Shown here: piece by piece, positions 19,572-27,118 of the stretch
Position numbering within the stretch: the first letter of the stretch is position 1
How the letters are laid out: the number at the start of each line of letters is the position of its first letter
DNA from: Caprella mutica
Taxonomy: Eukaryota; Arthropoda; Malacostraca; Amphipoda; Caprellidae
NCBI GenBank assembly: GCA_947561585.1
Contig: CANNZV010002514.1
Coordinates: 30,001-94,000, forward strand
Reading direction: 5' to 3'
Length of the DNA stretch: 64,000 nucleotides
Translations under genes and position numbers: made by a program
Notes under the pieces: model-generated
The model's database searches: none
The model's input: only the letters and a program-made list of their open reading frames with translations
What the model was told of the DNA's origin: nothing

Positions 19572-20691
19572 ATCTTTTAGTTTTGAACCTTTGAGTTCTG
19601 CAATGTTATAAGCTTCGTTGAAACGGTCGATGGAGTATTCTATGTTTTGCTTGAGCTTGCCGAATTCGCTTGGCAGTTGCTGTAGGCATTTTTCTTCATT
19701 AGGATAATTGCTAACAATAGTTTGAAATTTACGATAATACTTCTCGCCTTGCGAAATGAAATTGTTGTAAATATTAATAAAATTCAGCAAGCGATCAATC
19801 GAAAATTCAAGATTGATAATTTGTTTGTTAATCTTCGTTTTATCCGAATTGGGGTCTTGCATGGCTACATCAATTTCCTTAATTAAGTCATCGAGTTGCT
19901 CATAGACCAAATCCCAATCATCGTCTTTTCGACAAATATCCAAAGGTGTGCGATAGCTAATAACTTTTGTATAATCTGAAAACAAATTAATACATTCTTG
20001 TTTTAAAGAACGATTGTTTTCTTTGAGGTATTCTGTTTCATAATAAATAGTAGAAAGTTCAGAATTCATACGAGCTGTAAAATCAATAATACAAGAAATT
20101 TCTTCCAAATCTTTATCTCTTTCCTTTGTATCGCCACTAGCAATAAAAGAAGAAACCAGAGAAAAAACAACAGAGGTATATGGGTTTGACTCCAAAATAC
20201 CAGGCATATTGACGGCATTGTCTTTTTTGAGTTATTTTCTCTAATAATTCATTGATTTTCTGAAATTCAGGATAAGAAGTCGGATTGGTCAATGAAGCCA
20301 CATTTTGATAGGTTTGTAAAGACGAAAAATGATGGTCAAGCCCCAAAATCTTTTCATAAATCATCTTGATTAACTCAATACCTTTTTTGAAACGCAGACG
20401 AGTTAGTTTGAGTTGATACTGTTCTTCTGCTGCATTGATACGCTCTTGTAATTCCAACTTTTGAATCAAGAATCGCAGTTTATTTTTGTCTGTGACAGCT
20501 ACCGAAAGAGCTTGTGTACTGTATTGCAAATCTGCATACAAGAGCTTTTGATTGGCAGTATGACTTGCTTCCAAAGCCTGAATTTTGGTCTCAAAATCCT
20601 CTAGTAAAAGCACCATTTGCAAAGAGTCGGTATTGGCAATAGCCAAACCACTCATCCAGATAGCAAAAATGGATAATAATAAACGTAGCAT
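19548..20691 (-). CDS. Exported coiled-coil protein of unknown function, frameshifted
   Basis: Two overlapping frames read as one gene. The 5' part (20691 to about 20225) has a signal peptide ending near GLAIANT and long helices rich in Leu, Gln and Glu. The 3' part (to 19548) continues with a hydrophobic stretch (SVVFSLVSSFIASG) and more acidic helices. The frames join at an A6 run (20223-20228 on the plus strand). Removing one A gives a continuous protein of about 380 residues. The break may be a sequencing indel or real decay. No family is recognised. Its 3' end overlaps the mvaA stop by 24 bp, tail to tail. It lies 27 bp after the next gene upstream, so it is probably in that transcript. 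Confidence 0.6.
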
Positions 20692-20718
20692 TTCTCTTGG
20701 GTTTTGGTTACACTCTGT

Positions 20719-21129
20719 TTAAAAAGTAATAATAAATTCTTCGGACGTTTCCTGTACGGAATAGTTGCCTTTTTTCAATTGCTTGCCTTCTTGAAGCCCG
20801 ATTTTACTCAAAATTGTACTGGACAAGGCAATGTTTTTAGACAAATGGAGGCGTTTATTTTCAAACAAACGTTCCATTTGTTTGACGCTGGTACTTGACT
20901 TATTTATCTTGAGTAATATTTGTCCTTCCTCATTACGAGTAAGTTTGCCGAGTAGATCATAGTCGCCTTCTATGGCACTTCGCTGCGCAATACCACAAAG
21001 CCCGTCACCAAGGCAATTGAGTGTTCGTCCTTTTGTAATTCCGACCGTTTCTTGAACAAAATCTTTGTCAGAGTCTAGGCTGAAGGCGATACAGAGAAGG
21101 AGTATTAGAAATAGAGGGATGGTTTTCAT
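20719..21129 (-). CDS. Small exported protein of unknown function
   Basis: A 136-residue protein with a signal peptide (residues 1-17, MKTIPLFLILLLCIAFS) and a mature part containing CLGDGLCGI, a possible disulfide pair. The remainder is a charged alpha/beta-like domain with two LSxxxxLxxxxKIGLxEG-type stretches. No family is recognised. It is followed after 27 bp by the split coiled-coil gene and preceded by a small membrane protein gene on the same strand. The cluster is probably one transcript. Confidence 0.6.
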   Translation of the reverse strand: MKTIPLFLILLLCIAFSLDSDKDFVQETVGITKGRTLNCLGDGLCGIAQRSAIEGDYDLLGKLTRNEEGQILLKINKSSTSVKQMERLFENKRLHLSKNIALSSTILSKIGLQEGKQLKKGNYSVQETSEEFIITF

Positions 21130-21154
21130 TTTCTATAATTTTTACGATTGAAAA

Positions 21155-21349
21155 TTATTTCTTTATTATTATGTATAATCCTCTAATTATTATTGCTATA
21201 ACTAGAAATATTACAATAATATTTCTGTAAATGTCAGGGGTAGTAGAATCTTTTAGAATAAAAATTATCAGTAAAATGATTGCTATAAACAAACCTATTA
21301 AATCTTTCATAGATTGAGTTTTATCAAAAAGTATTTTAAAAAGTTTCAT
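21155..21349 (-). CDS. Small two-helix membrane protein
   Basis: A 64-residue protein with two hydrophobic helices at about 17-33 and 43-60, separated by a short polar loop (KDSTTPDIY), and a basic C-terminal end. It lies in line with the neighbouring minus-strand genes, 25 bp upstream of the 136-residue exported protein. Function is unknown. It could be an accessory or immunity-like membrane protein for its neighbours, but nothing in the sequence proves that. Confidence 0.5.
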   Translation of the reverse strand: MKLFKILFDKTQSMKDLIGLFIAIILLIIFILKDSTTPDIYRNIIVIFLVIAIIIRGLYIIIKK

Positions 21350-21471
21350 TTGGTCAATCCTATTATTCTAATTGAAAATTTATATTTTGAATATAAAATC
21401 ATCAAGTTTAGATTTTATTAGTAATATTGACCAAATGAAATAGAAAGTTAACCTTTTATGGTAATTTGATT

Positions 21472-22071
21472 TTAATTACAACCAAGACAACCTATAGCTG
21501 CAGTACCAGTCAAAACTCTAGCTACCCCAGCACAGACGCCACAACCCAAACCACCAAGTACACCTCCAACAGTAATCATATCTCCTACATGAGAATCACT
21601 AAGTATTGCATGCATACATTCTCCCCAACATCCTAAGGCTTGGGGGTCATTATCATTAACAATAACTCCTCCATCATCAAGAACATAGGTGAAATCGTTT
21701 TGACTAGTTTGATTCATAGTAAGAATGGTATAACCATAATTGTTTCCTTCTTGGAATATTACCATAAATTTGGAATCTATATCATTATTAAATGGGATAG
21801 AATAAGTAGTCACTCTTTTATTTACTTTGTTTACTGATATTTCCATTTTTGTTGAGCCTGAAAAATTTAAATCAAGTCCTAAAGAGTGGACGCCACTTTT
21901 TCGAAGAAGATTATTATCTTTAATGCCTTCTTTAATGCGAGTAACTGTTCCTGTAGTTTCATAGCCCCATATTGATAAAATATTGTTAAGTGCAGTTGTT
22001 TCATTAACATTTTGAGCAAAACTGCTAGCTGCAAAAGTTAAAAATGAGAAAATCAACATTAAATTTTTCAT
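21472..22071 (-). CDS. Exported precursor-like protein with a Gly/Cys-rich C-terminus
   Basis: A 199-residue protein with a signal peptide (residues 1-19, SSFAQ), then a polar domain of about 125 residues. The final 54 residues are rich in Gly, Cys and hydrophobic residues. They hold three cysteine pairs, GCWGEC, GCGVC and GCLGCN at the very end, around a GG-rich hydrophobic core. This layout resembles secreted precursors whose C-terminal part is released as a small disulfide-rich peptide, such as halocin C8-like bacteriocins. The resemblance is of pattern only. A membrane-active peptide role is a hypothesis, and a structural role is equally possible. The 64-residue membrane protein just downstream could be a partner. 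Confidence 0.65.
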   Translation of the reverse strand: MKNLMLIFSFLTFAASSFAQNVNETTALNNILSIWGYETTGTVTRIKEGIKDNNLLRKSGVHSLGLDLNFSGSTKMEISVNKVNKRVTTYSIPFNNDIDSKFMVIFQEGNNYGYTILTMNQTSQNDFTYVLDDGGVIVNDNDPQALGCWGECMHAILSDSHVGDMITVGGVLGGLGCGVCAGVARVLTGTAAIGCLGCN

Positions 22072-22193
22072 AAGTTAAAATAGTTTAAAAAATTGTTAGA
22101 CGCACCTTCATTCTTGTTGGGGGGAGTCAGCCTGTACTTCGATAGTGCATAGGCATTTTTGTTAGAGTGAATGAAGTTTCTCCCGTTTTTGTC

Positions 22194-22616
22194 TTAGACA
22201 AATCGTACAATTAGGAGTGTATCTGATAGCACGATAGGATAGACACTAGCCTTTATTTGGAATGGACTTGCCATTCGAGTCGTTTGTACGGTGTAATCTT
22301 CTTCGACAAGGAATACTCCTTGGTCAAAGTGTCGTTTTCGGGTCTCGGCATCTAAGGTCGTTTGTAAAAAAGCCAGTTCCAGAAAAACATCGATTTGATA
22401 ACTTACCAAAGCATAGATGATTTTTCCACATCGGGACGGATTCGCTAAGTCCTGAAAAACTTGCTCTGTTGAAACCGACTCTATTTTACAGATACCTAAA
22501 TGTTTACAGTCTGCGCTGGCACGTCCGAGTACTACTGCTGCAAAAAACTGTTCTAATTTCGGGGTCTTAGATAGTAACTTGTTTTTCGTTAGTTGACTCG
22601 GTTGTTGACGCATCAT
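22194..22616 (-). CDS. Conserved-looking cytoplasmic protein of unknown function
   Basis: A 140-residue protein without signal or membrane segment. It has a basic N-terminus, a CKHLGICKIE segment, a probable helix KIIYALVSYQIDVFLELAFL, and a beta-rich end (IKASVYPIVLSDTLLIVRFV). Cysteines near residues 37, 43 and 63 could bind metal, but no known motif is formed. A TACATTTG promoter box lies 27-34 bp upstream of the start. It heads the minus-strand run toward the mvaA end and may be a regulator or cytoplasmic partner. I do not recognise the family. Confidence 0.6.
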   Translation of the reverse strand: MMRQQPSQLTKNKLLSKTPKLEQFFAAVVLGRASADCKHLGICKIESVSTEQVFQDLANPSRCGKIIYALVSYQIDVFLELAFLQTTLDAETRKRHFDQGVFLVEEDYTVQTTRMASPFQIKASVYPIVLSDTLLIVRFV

Positions 22617-22642
22617 GTCGCTGTGTTTTGATTTCGTTAATA

Positions 22643-22650
22643 CAAATGTA
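22643..22650 (-). promoter_or_regulatory. TAnnTTTG promoter box for the 140-residue protein
   Basis: On the minus strand the sequence reads TACATTTG, about 27 bp before the ATG. Spacing is right for a short leader. No obvious -33 TTG is present. Confidence 0.5.
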
Positions 22651-22703
22651 AATAGTTAGCACCTAGTAAAAAAGGACAGTTAGATGGTTTTTGTTAGATG
22701 GTT

Positions 22704-22838
22704 TTATAGGTGTAACTCATCCTCAACAATAATATCTTGATACTGTTCATGTTGTTCAGTGCTCATGTTTTGAATATCAGCCTCTGATGTAATGATTCCT
22801 AATGCCATCAGTATGGCAATAATAATGGGGGTAAACAT
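22704..22838 (-). CDS. Small hydrophobic-leader peptide, 44 residues
   Basis: This ATG-started frame encodes 44 residues. A hydrophobic N-terminus (MFTPIIIAILMALGIITS) is followed by an acidic, Gln/Glu-rich tail ending DELHL. The layout is that of a small secreted or membrane-tethered peptide. It lies alone between the 140-residue gene and the right copy of the 63-bp repeat, on the same strand as the other block genes. No ribosome-binding site is clear, so coding status is tentative. Confidence 0.4.
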   Translation of the reverse strand: MFTPIIIAILMALGIITSEADIQNMSTEQHEQYQDIIVEDELHL

Positions 22839-22978
22839 AGTTTTTGTTTTACGCTGTTAGAAAATTAGTTTTTAGTAATAGTTCTCCCTTTTAAGAGAGA
22901 TGCCTTTAGGCAGAGGGTTAAATTTCTAGTATTGAATCAAGCTTTAATTCCTGTTTTGTTATTACAAAGATGCAATAG

Positions 22979-23150
22979 AAAGGGGCACATGAAAATGCAT
23001 TTGATGAATATTCTCAACCACCTCGAAGCTTCTGAGAAAGAAACAGAAAAAGCTGCAACTTACTTTGAAGAAAATGCTATTTCGTTTACGGCAGTGCGGG
23101 ATTATTTGGGAAGTTTACGAACGGGGCAAAAAAATAGCTTGAAAGTATAG
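22979..23150 (+). pseudogene. Displaced 3' fragment of mvaA
   Basis: This stretch encodes the last 56 residues of a class II HMG-CoA reductase and ends in TAG. The first 21 residues are identical in DNA to mvaA (63-bp repeat). The rest (ending SFTAVRDYLGSLRTGQ and following) is clearly homologous to, but diverged from, the present mvaA tail (SFTAVRDYLEGLRKKK). Upstream sequence has no similarity to mvaA, so there is a sharp left boundary. It is either the original tail displaced by an insertion or the remnant of a recombination with related DNA. It has no start and no catalytic body. Confidence 0.85.
22983..23045 (+). repeat. 63-bp direct repeat, copy B
   Basis: Identical to 19395-19457, at an offset of 3588 bp. 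It forms the right border of the candidate inserted block. Confidence 0.9.
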
Positions 23151-23188
23151 TAGCTACTTCCAAGCTGGTAAAATCCAATTATATTGTT

Positions 23189-23701
23189 TTATTGATTAAC
23201 AGGCTCTAGTCCAAGTCCCGAAGTAACTGTATGATTGCAATAACCTGCATCTAAACCACAATTCCCTTCCAAATTACATTCGCAGCCCATTATTTTTCCG
23301 CTAGAGTATTTTGTGAATTTACAAGACCTGCAACAAACCCCTGCACAAGTATGTGTATCGCCATTATGTGCCGCATAACTAAGGCCTCCATTATCAGATT
23401 GTAAACCAACTGCAAAACTAATAGGATTACCCTTTTTGTTTTCACCAGTAGCAATTAGATACCAATCATCTTTTCCTGTTGTTCCTTCGATATTTACAGA
23501 TGTTATAGAGGCAAAATTTTTATTTGCCTTCAAAATAGATGCTTTAAGAGTTGCTTTTTTGGTTAAAAAAACGACCTCATTTTTTTCTATTTTACAAATT
23601 TTATCCGTTTCAGGATTAAATAATTGGGCAGAACAAGTAGATGATAGACATAATGTCAACAAAACAAACATGCTAAAAAATAGAGATTTAGAATTTTTCA
23701 T
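23189..23701 (-). CDS. Exported Cys-rich protein of unknown function
   Basis: A 170-residue protein with a signal peptide (residues 1-26, ending CSAQ). It has a beta-rich domain of about 100 residues and a Cys-rich C-terminus with eight cysteines in about 40 residues (HTCAGVCCRSC, GCECN, NCGL, YCN). The architecture mirrors the 199-residue exported protein at 21.5-22.1 kb: signal, folded domain, then cysteine-dense tail. The start at 23701 is preferred. An in-frame ATG at 23773 would place three 14-bp DNA repeats inside the coding region and bury the signal peptide. The tail could be a small disulfide-bonded module or a metal-binding site. No function is known to me. Confidence 0.65.
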   Translation of the reverse strand: MKNSKSLFFSMFVLLTLCLSSTCSAQLFNPETDKICKIEKNEVVFLTKKATLKASILKANKNFASITSVNIEGTTGKDDWYLIATGENKKGNPISFAVGLQSDNGGLSYAAHNGDTHTCAGVCCRSCKFTKYSSGKIMGCECNLEGNCGLDAGYCNHTVTSGLGLEPVNQ

Positions 23702-23714
23702 AATTAAATAATTT

Positions 23715-23757
23715 AAAAAATAAAAAGTTAAAAATAAAAAGTTAAAAATAAAAAGTT
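23715..23757 (-). repeat. Three tandem 14-bp repeats upstream of the Cys-rich gene
   Basis: AAAAATAAAAAGTT (plus strand) occurs three times, the first copy slightly altered. They lie just before the start at 23701, in the expected promoter region. A change in repeat number could alter promoter spacing. Confidence 0.75.
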
Positions 23758-23871
23758 CGATTCTCAATCTCACGAAGTAGAAGTATTACCTTTTGTTGAA
23801 TTATGGCAGTTCATTTTACAATTATTGAAATGATTTTTTACAAAAACATGCTTCATTCTTCTGCGCTCGTT

Positions 23872-23879
23872 TATCTTTG
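23872..23879 (+). promoter_or_regulatory. TAnnTTTG promoter box for dapD
   Basis: TATCTTTG lies 17 bp before the dapD ATG at 23897, so the leader would be only about ten bases. Confidence 0.5.
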
Positions 23880-23896
23880 TCCCAAAATTGATAACA

Positions 23897-24712
23897 ATGC
23901 AAAACATACAACAAACCATCGAGCAAGCATGGGAAAACCGAGAATTGCTCAAAGAGAGTAGCACACAAGAAGCCATCCGAGCGGTACTAGAAGAATTGGA
24001 CAAAGGAAGACTTCGAGTTGCCGAGCCTACTGCCGACGGCTGGCAAGTCAATGAATGGGTCAAGAAAGCCGTCGTCTTATATTTCCCGATTCAAAAGATG
24101 CATACAATAGAAGTTGGTCCATTCGAATTTCACGATAAGATTCCACTCAAAAAAGACTATGCCGCACAAGGCGTACGTGTCGTGCCTCATGCTATCGCGA
24201 GGCACGGAGCTTACCTCGAAAAAGGGGTTATCATGATGCCAAGCTATGTCAATTTGGGTGCTTGGGTCGGTAGCGGAACGATGGTCGATACTTGGGCGAC
24301 GGTTGGTTCTTGCGCTCAAATTGGTCGCAATGTACACTTGAGCGGAGGAGTTGGAATTGGCGGCGTACTAGAACCATTGCAAGCTACGCCGACGATTATC
24401 GAAGACAATTGCTTTATAGGTTCTCGCTCCATTGTCGTAGAAGGCGTTCGAGTAGGGAAGGAAGCTGTATTGGGAGCAAACGTCGTACTCACCAAATCGA
24501 CACATATCATAGACGTTACAGGAAAAGACCCAATGGTATATAAAGGCGAAGTGCCTCCAAGATCGGTTGTTATTCCAGGAACTTATGCCAAGCAATTTCC
24601 AGCGGGAGAATACCAAGTAGCCTGCGCGCTCATCATCGGCGAACGGAAAGAAAGTACCAATAAAAAAACGTCTCTCAATGATGCCCTCCGAGATTTTAGT
24701 GTAGCCGTTTAG
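23897..24712 (+). CDS. dapD: Tetrahydrodipicolinate N-succinyltransferase
   Basis: A 271-residue enzyme of lysine and diaminopimelate synthesis (succinylase branch). It has the helical N-terminal domain (IEQAWENRELL). A left-handed beta-helix follows with hexapeptide-type repeats (VGSGTMVDTWATVGSCAQIG, VHLSGGVGIGG, CFIGSRSIVVEGVRVG and others), then the C-terminal VPPRSVVIPGTYAKQFPAGEY segment. ATG 23897 is used. An in-frame TTG three codons earlier adds nothing conserved. It acts in the cytoplasm, probably as a trimer, and supplies meso-DAP for peptidoglycan. It appears monocistronic, followed by a long hairpin. Confidence 0.95.
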   Translation: MQNIQQTIEQAWENRELLKESSTQEAIRAVLEELDKGRLRVAEPTADGWQVNEWVKKAVVLYFPIQKMHTIEVGPFEFHDKIPLKKDYAAQGVRVVPHAIARHGAYLEKGVIMMPSYVNLGAWVGSGTMVDTWATVGSCAQIGRNVHLSGGVGIGGVLEPLQATPTIIEDNCFIGSRSIVVEGVRVGKEAVLGANVVLTKSTHIIDVTGKDPMVYKGEVPPRSVVIPGTYAKQFPAGEYQVACALIIGERKESTNKKTSLNDALRDFSVAV

Positions 24713-24715
24713 TAT

Positions 24716-24785
24716 GTGTTCAGGTTACTGCGTATCTAGGTGTTCACGTTGCTAATTGAACGTGGACACGTAGATACTTGAACAC
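24716..24785 (+). terminator. Long imperfect hairpin after dapD
   Basis: Arms gtgttca...gtatcta...gtgttcacgtt (24716-24750) pair with aacgtggacacgtagatacttgaacac (24759-24785), with an 8-nt bulge on the left arm. There is no T-run directly after it, so it may be a processing or stability structure rather than a classical terminator. Confidence 0.5.
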
Positions 24786-24878
24786 GTGAATACCCTTTCG
24801 TAAAAAACTCCATCAAAAATTTTAATATCCCAAACGAATCGTTTAACTTGCAAATAGTTAGTACAACAAAAGTTAATT

Positions 24879-25340
24879 ATGACAACAGAAAAAAAACTAC
24901 CTACCCAAGTTGCTGACAATAAGCTCAAAATTTTGGGTTTTGTCATCGAACGTACTTCCAAAAGGATGAAGCAATATTTTCAACGTATGTTGAAAGCTGC
25001 AGATGCAGGAATAACCGTTGACCAATGGATCATTTTACAATTATTGGAAAAAGAAGATGGTATTAGTCAGTTGGAAATAGCCCAAGAAACGTTCAAAGAT
25101 GCGCCCACGGTTACTCGGATTATTGATTTACTTGTGAACAAAGATTTATTGATTCGTATTGCCGATAAAAAAGATAGAAGACGATTCAATATTCACTTGA
25201 CAGATGAAGGGCGGGAAAAAATAAAGGAAGTCTTGCCTATAGCCAAAAAATTTCGAGCGCAAGCTTGGAATGGCTTATCAGACGAAGATAAAGGAAAATT
25301 GACGACTTATTTGAATCATATTTTTAAAAATTTAGAATAA
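24879..25340 (+). CDS. MarR-family transcriptional regulator
   Basis: A 153-residue winged-helix regulator. A dimerisation helix is followed by VDQWIILQLLEKEDGISQLEIAQETF, a recognition helix (APTVTRIIDLLVNKDLLIR), and a wing with KKDRRRFNIHLTDEG, the family signature. The stop shares one base with the ATG of hmgA (TAATG), so the two genes are translationally coupled. The regulator therefore probably controls homogentisate breakdown, perhaps sensing an aromatic intermediate. The ligand is inferred from position only. Confidence 0.9.
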   Translation: MTTEKKLPTQVADNKLKILGFVIERTSKRMKQYFQRMLKAADAGITVDQWIILQLLEKEDGISQLEIAQETFKDAPTVTRIIDLLVNKDLLIRIADKKDRRRFNIHLTDEGREKIKEVLPIAKKFRAQAWNGLSDEDKGKLTTYLNHIFKNLE

Positions 25341-26521
25341 TGCATTATTATACGCTAGGAGACATTCCTCAAAAGCGGCATACTCAGTTTCGTAAACCTG
25401 ATGGAGAATTGTATAAAGAAGAATTATTTTCTACCGAAGGCTTTAGTAATATGTATTCTTTATTATACCATTGCAATCCGCCAACACAGATTGTACAAGT
25501 AGGAGAACCGTATTCGGTTGCGCCCAAATTGGTACACGACAAACAGCTCAAACATCGAAGCTTACAAGGCTTTCAAATAAAGCCAGAAGACGATTATCTG
25601 AAAAGCCGTAAGCCTGTTTTGGTTAATAATGATTGCAAAATTTCCTTGGCTGCTCCTCGCAAAAGCATGACGGATTATTACTTCAAAAATGCAGATGCCG
25701 ACGAAGTTATTTTTATCCACGAAGGCTCGGGTACACTCAAAACACCTTATGGGAATTTGCCTTTCGGATATGGCGATTATGTCGTCGTTCCCAGAGGAAC
25801 GATTTACCAAATAGAGTTTGATACCGAAGACAATCGCTTGTTTATTGTAGAATCTACGGGCCCAATTGTCACGCCCAAACGCTACCGAAATCATTTTGGA
25901 CAGTTGTTGGAACATTCTCCTTTTTGCGAACGAGATATTCGGAAACCACAAGATCTAGAGACGCATGACGAAAAAGGCGACTTCTTGTTTTTTATCAAAA
26001 AACAAGACCAAATATATCCTTATACTTACCTGAGTCATCCTTTTGATTTGATTGGCTGGGATGGCTATGTTTATCCTTATGCTTTTTCAATTCATAATTT
26101 TGAACCGATTACGGGTCGAGTACATCAGCCACCTCCAGTACACCAAACTTTTGATGGTAAAAATTTCGTGATTTGTTCATTCGTACCTCGTATGTACGAT
26201 TACCATCCGCAAGCCATTCCCGCACCGTACAATCATAGCAATATTGATAGCGACGAGGTTTTGTATTATGTGGCAGGCAATTTCATGAGTCGCAAGCACG
26301 TAAAGCGAGGACAGATAACTTTGCACCCTGGAGGTATTCCGCACGGGCCACATCCAGGAACAGCAGAGAAGAGTATAGGTGCCAAAGAAACAAAAGAATT
26401 GGCCGTTATGGTCGATACTTTTCATCCACTTATAATGACCGAGTACGCTGCGGCAATTGAGGAAAAAGACTATTTCCAAAGTTGGTTGGATGATAAATTG
26501 ACTCAAAATGGAAAGCACTAG
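25340..26521 (+). CDS. hmgA: Homogentisate 1,2-dioxygenase
   Basis: A 393-residue Fe(II) ring-cleaving dioxygenase of tyrosine/phenylalanine catabolism, converting homogentisate to maleylacetoacetate. Cupin-fold features are visible: DEVIFIHEGSGTLKTPYGNLPFGYGDYVVVPRGT, FVPRMYDYHPQAIPAPYNH with a ligand His, the acidic ligand region SDEVLYY, and HPGGIPHGPHPG with the last ligand His. The length is somewhat shorter than the human enzyme (445 residues) but usual for this bacterial branch. It is coupled to a MarR regulator and followed by a terminator. No maiA or fahA gene is next to it. Confidence 0.93.
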   Translation: MHYYTLGDIPQKRHTQFRKPDGELYKEELFSTEGFSNMYSLLYHCNPPTQIVQVGEPYSVAPKLVHDKQLKHRSLQGFQIKPEDDYLKSRKPVLVNNDCKISLAAPRKSMTDYYFKNADADEVIFIHEGSGTLKTPYGNLPFGYGDYVVVPRGTIYQIEFDTEDNRLFIVESTGPIVTPKRYRNHFGQLLEHSPFCERDIRKPQDLETHDEKGDFLFFIKKQDQIYPYTYLSHPFDLIGWDGYVYPYAFSIHNFEPITGRVHQPPPVHQTFDGKNFVICSFVPRMYDYHPQAIPAPYNHSNIDSDEVLYYVAGNFMSRKHVKRGQITLHPGGIPHGPHPGTAEKSIGAKETKELAVMVDTFHPLIMTEYAAAIEEKDYFQSWLDDKLTQNGKH

Positions 26522-26628
26522 ATTTAAAAATAAAATTGTCGGCAGGAGAGTAAGGATATAGAAAAGAGGACTTCACTATTTTCTAGAACTTAAGAAAAAG
26601 ACCTCGGCTGTCAACTAAAAGTATAAAA

Positions 26629-26680
26629 TCAAAGGCTAACAAAAGCTGCTCGTAGGGCAAATTTGTTAGCCTTTTTTTAA
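26629..26680 (+). terminator. Terminator after hmgA
   Basis: The perfect arms aaaggctaacaaa and tttgttagccttt enclose an 18-nt loop and are followed by a run of T. Confidence 0.85.
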
Positions 26681-26753
26681 TTCAAATCATCTCTATCAAT
26701 TTTGACTTTTAATTAACAATCTTTTCTTTTTTAAAACCGTTTAGAATTTGGTG

Positions 26754-27107
26754 TTTTTTCAAAACAAAAAAAACCAAAAAATAAACTTTCTACAGCAGGT
26801 AAACTGGACACTTTGCAGCTAGGTTAAGAGATAAACTAAGTTTAAACTTATGCTTGGATTTAAAAAATGGAGTGTCCCGTTTACTAGAACACGAAGTCAT
26901 AAAAGAGAACTAAAGTTAGTTTTTTCAAAACAAACAAAACCAAAAGATAAACTTTCTACGGGAGGTAAACTGGACACTTTGCTGCTAGATTAAGAGATAA
27001 ACTAAGTTTAAACTTATGCTTGGATTTAAAAAATGGAGTGTCCCGTTTACTAGAACACGAAGTCATAAAAGAGAACTAAAGTTAGTTTTTTCAAAACAAA
27101 CAAAACA
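26754..27107. repeat. 166-bp tandem repeat, two copies plus a partial third
   Basis: Period 166 bp: 26754-26919 and 26920-27085, with the first 22 bp repeated again to about 27107. The copies differ at only a few positions. Each holds an inverted pair, GTAAACTGGACACT (26799-26812; 26965-26978) and AGTGTCCCGTTTAC (26871-26884; 27037-27050), with one mismatch. The array ends 12 bp before the TlpA-like gene. It could be a duplicated miniature transposable element or a tandem regulatory region. The rest of the 26522-27118 gap shows only the hmgA terminator. Confidence 0.85.
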
Positions 27108-27118
27108 GAAAAATTAAT

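Larger units (their letters stand above)
19458..22982. mobile_element. Candidate inserted block between the 63-bp repeats
   Basis: A 3.5 kb block bounded by the perfect 63-bp repeat. It carries the present 3' end of mvaA and a run of minus-strand genes for secreted or membrane proteins of unknown function. The gene at its left edge overlaps the mvaA tail. A diverged second mvaA tail follows the right repeat. This is the footprint of site-specific integration into a gene 3' end that restores the reading frame. No recombinase gene lies inside, so the element would be non-autonomous, or the structure came from homologous recombination. Confidence 0.45.

Noticed and set aside
23741..23775. GTTCGATTC resembling a tRNA T-loop
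   Set aside because: No acceptor, D or anticodon arms precede it. The upstream sequence is the 14-bp tandem repeat.
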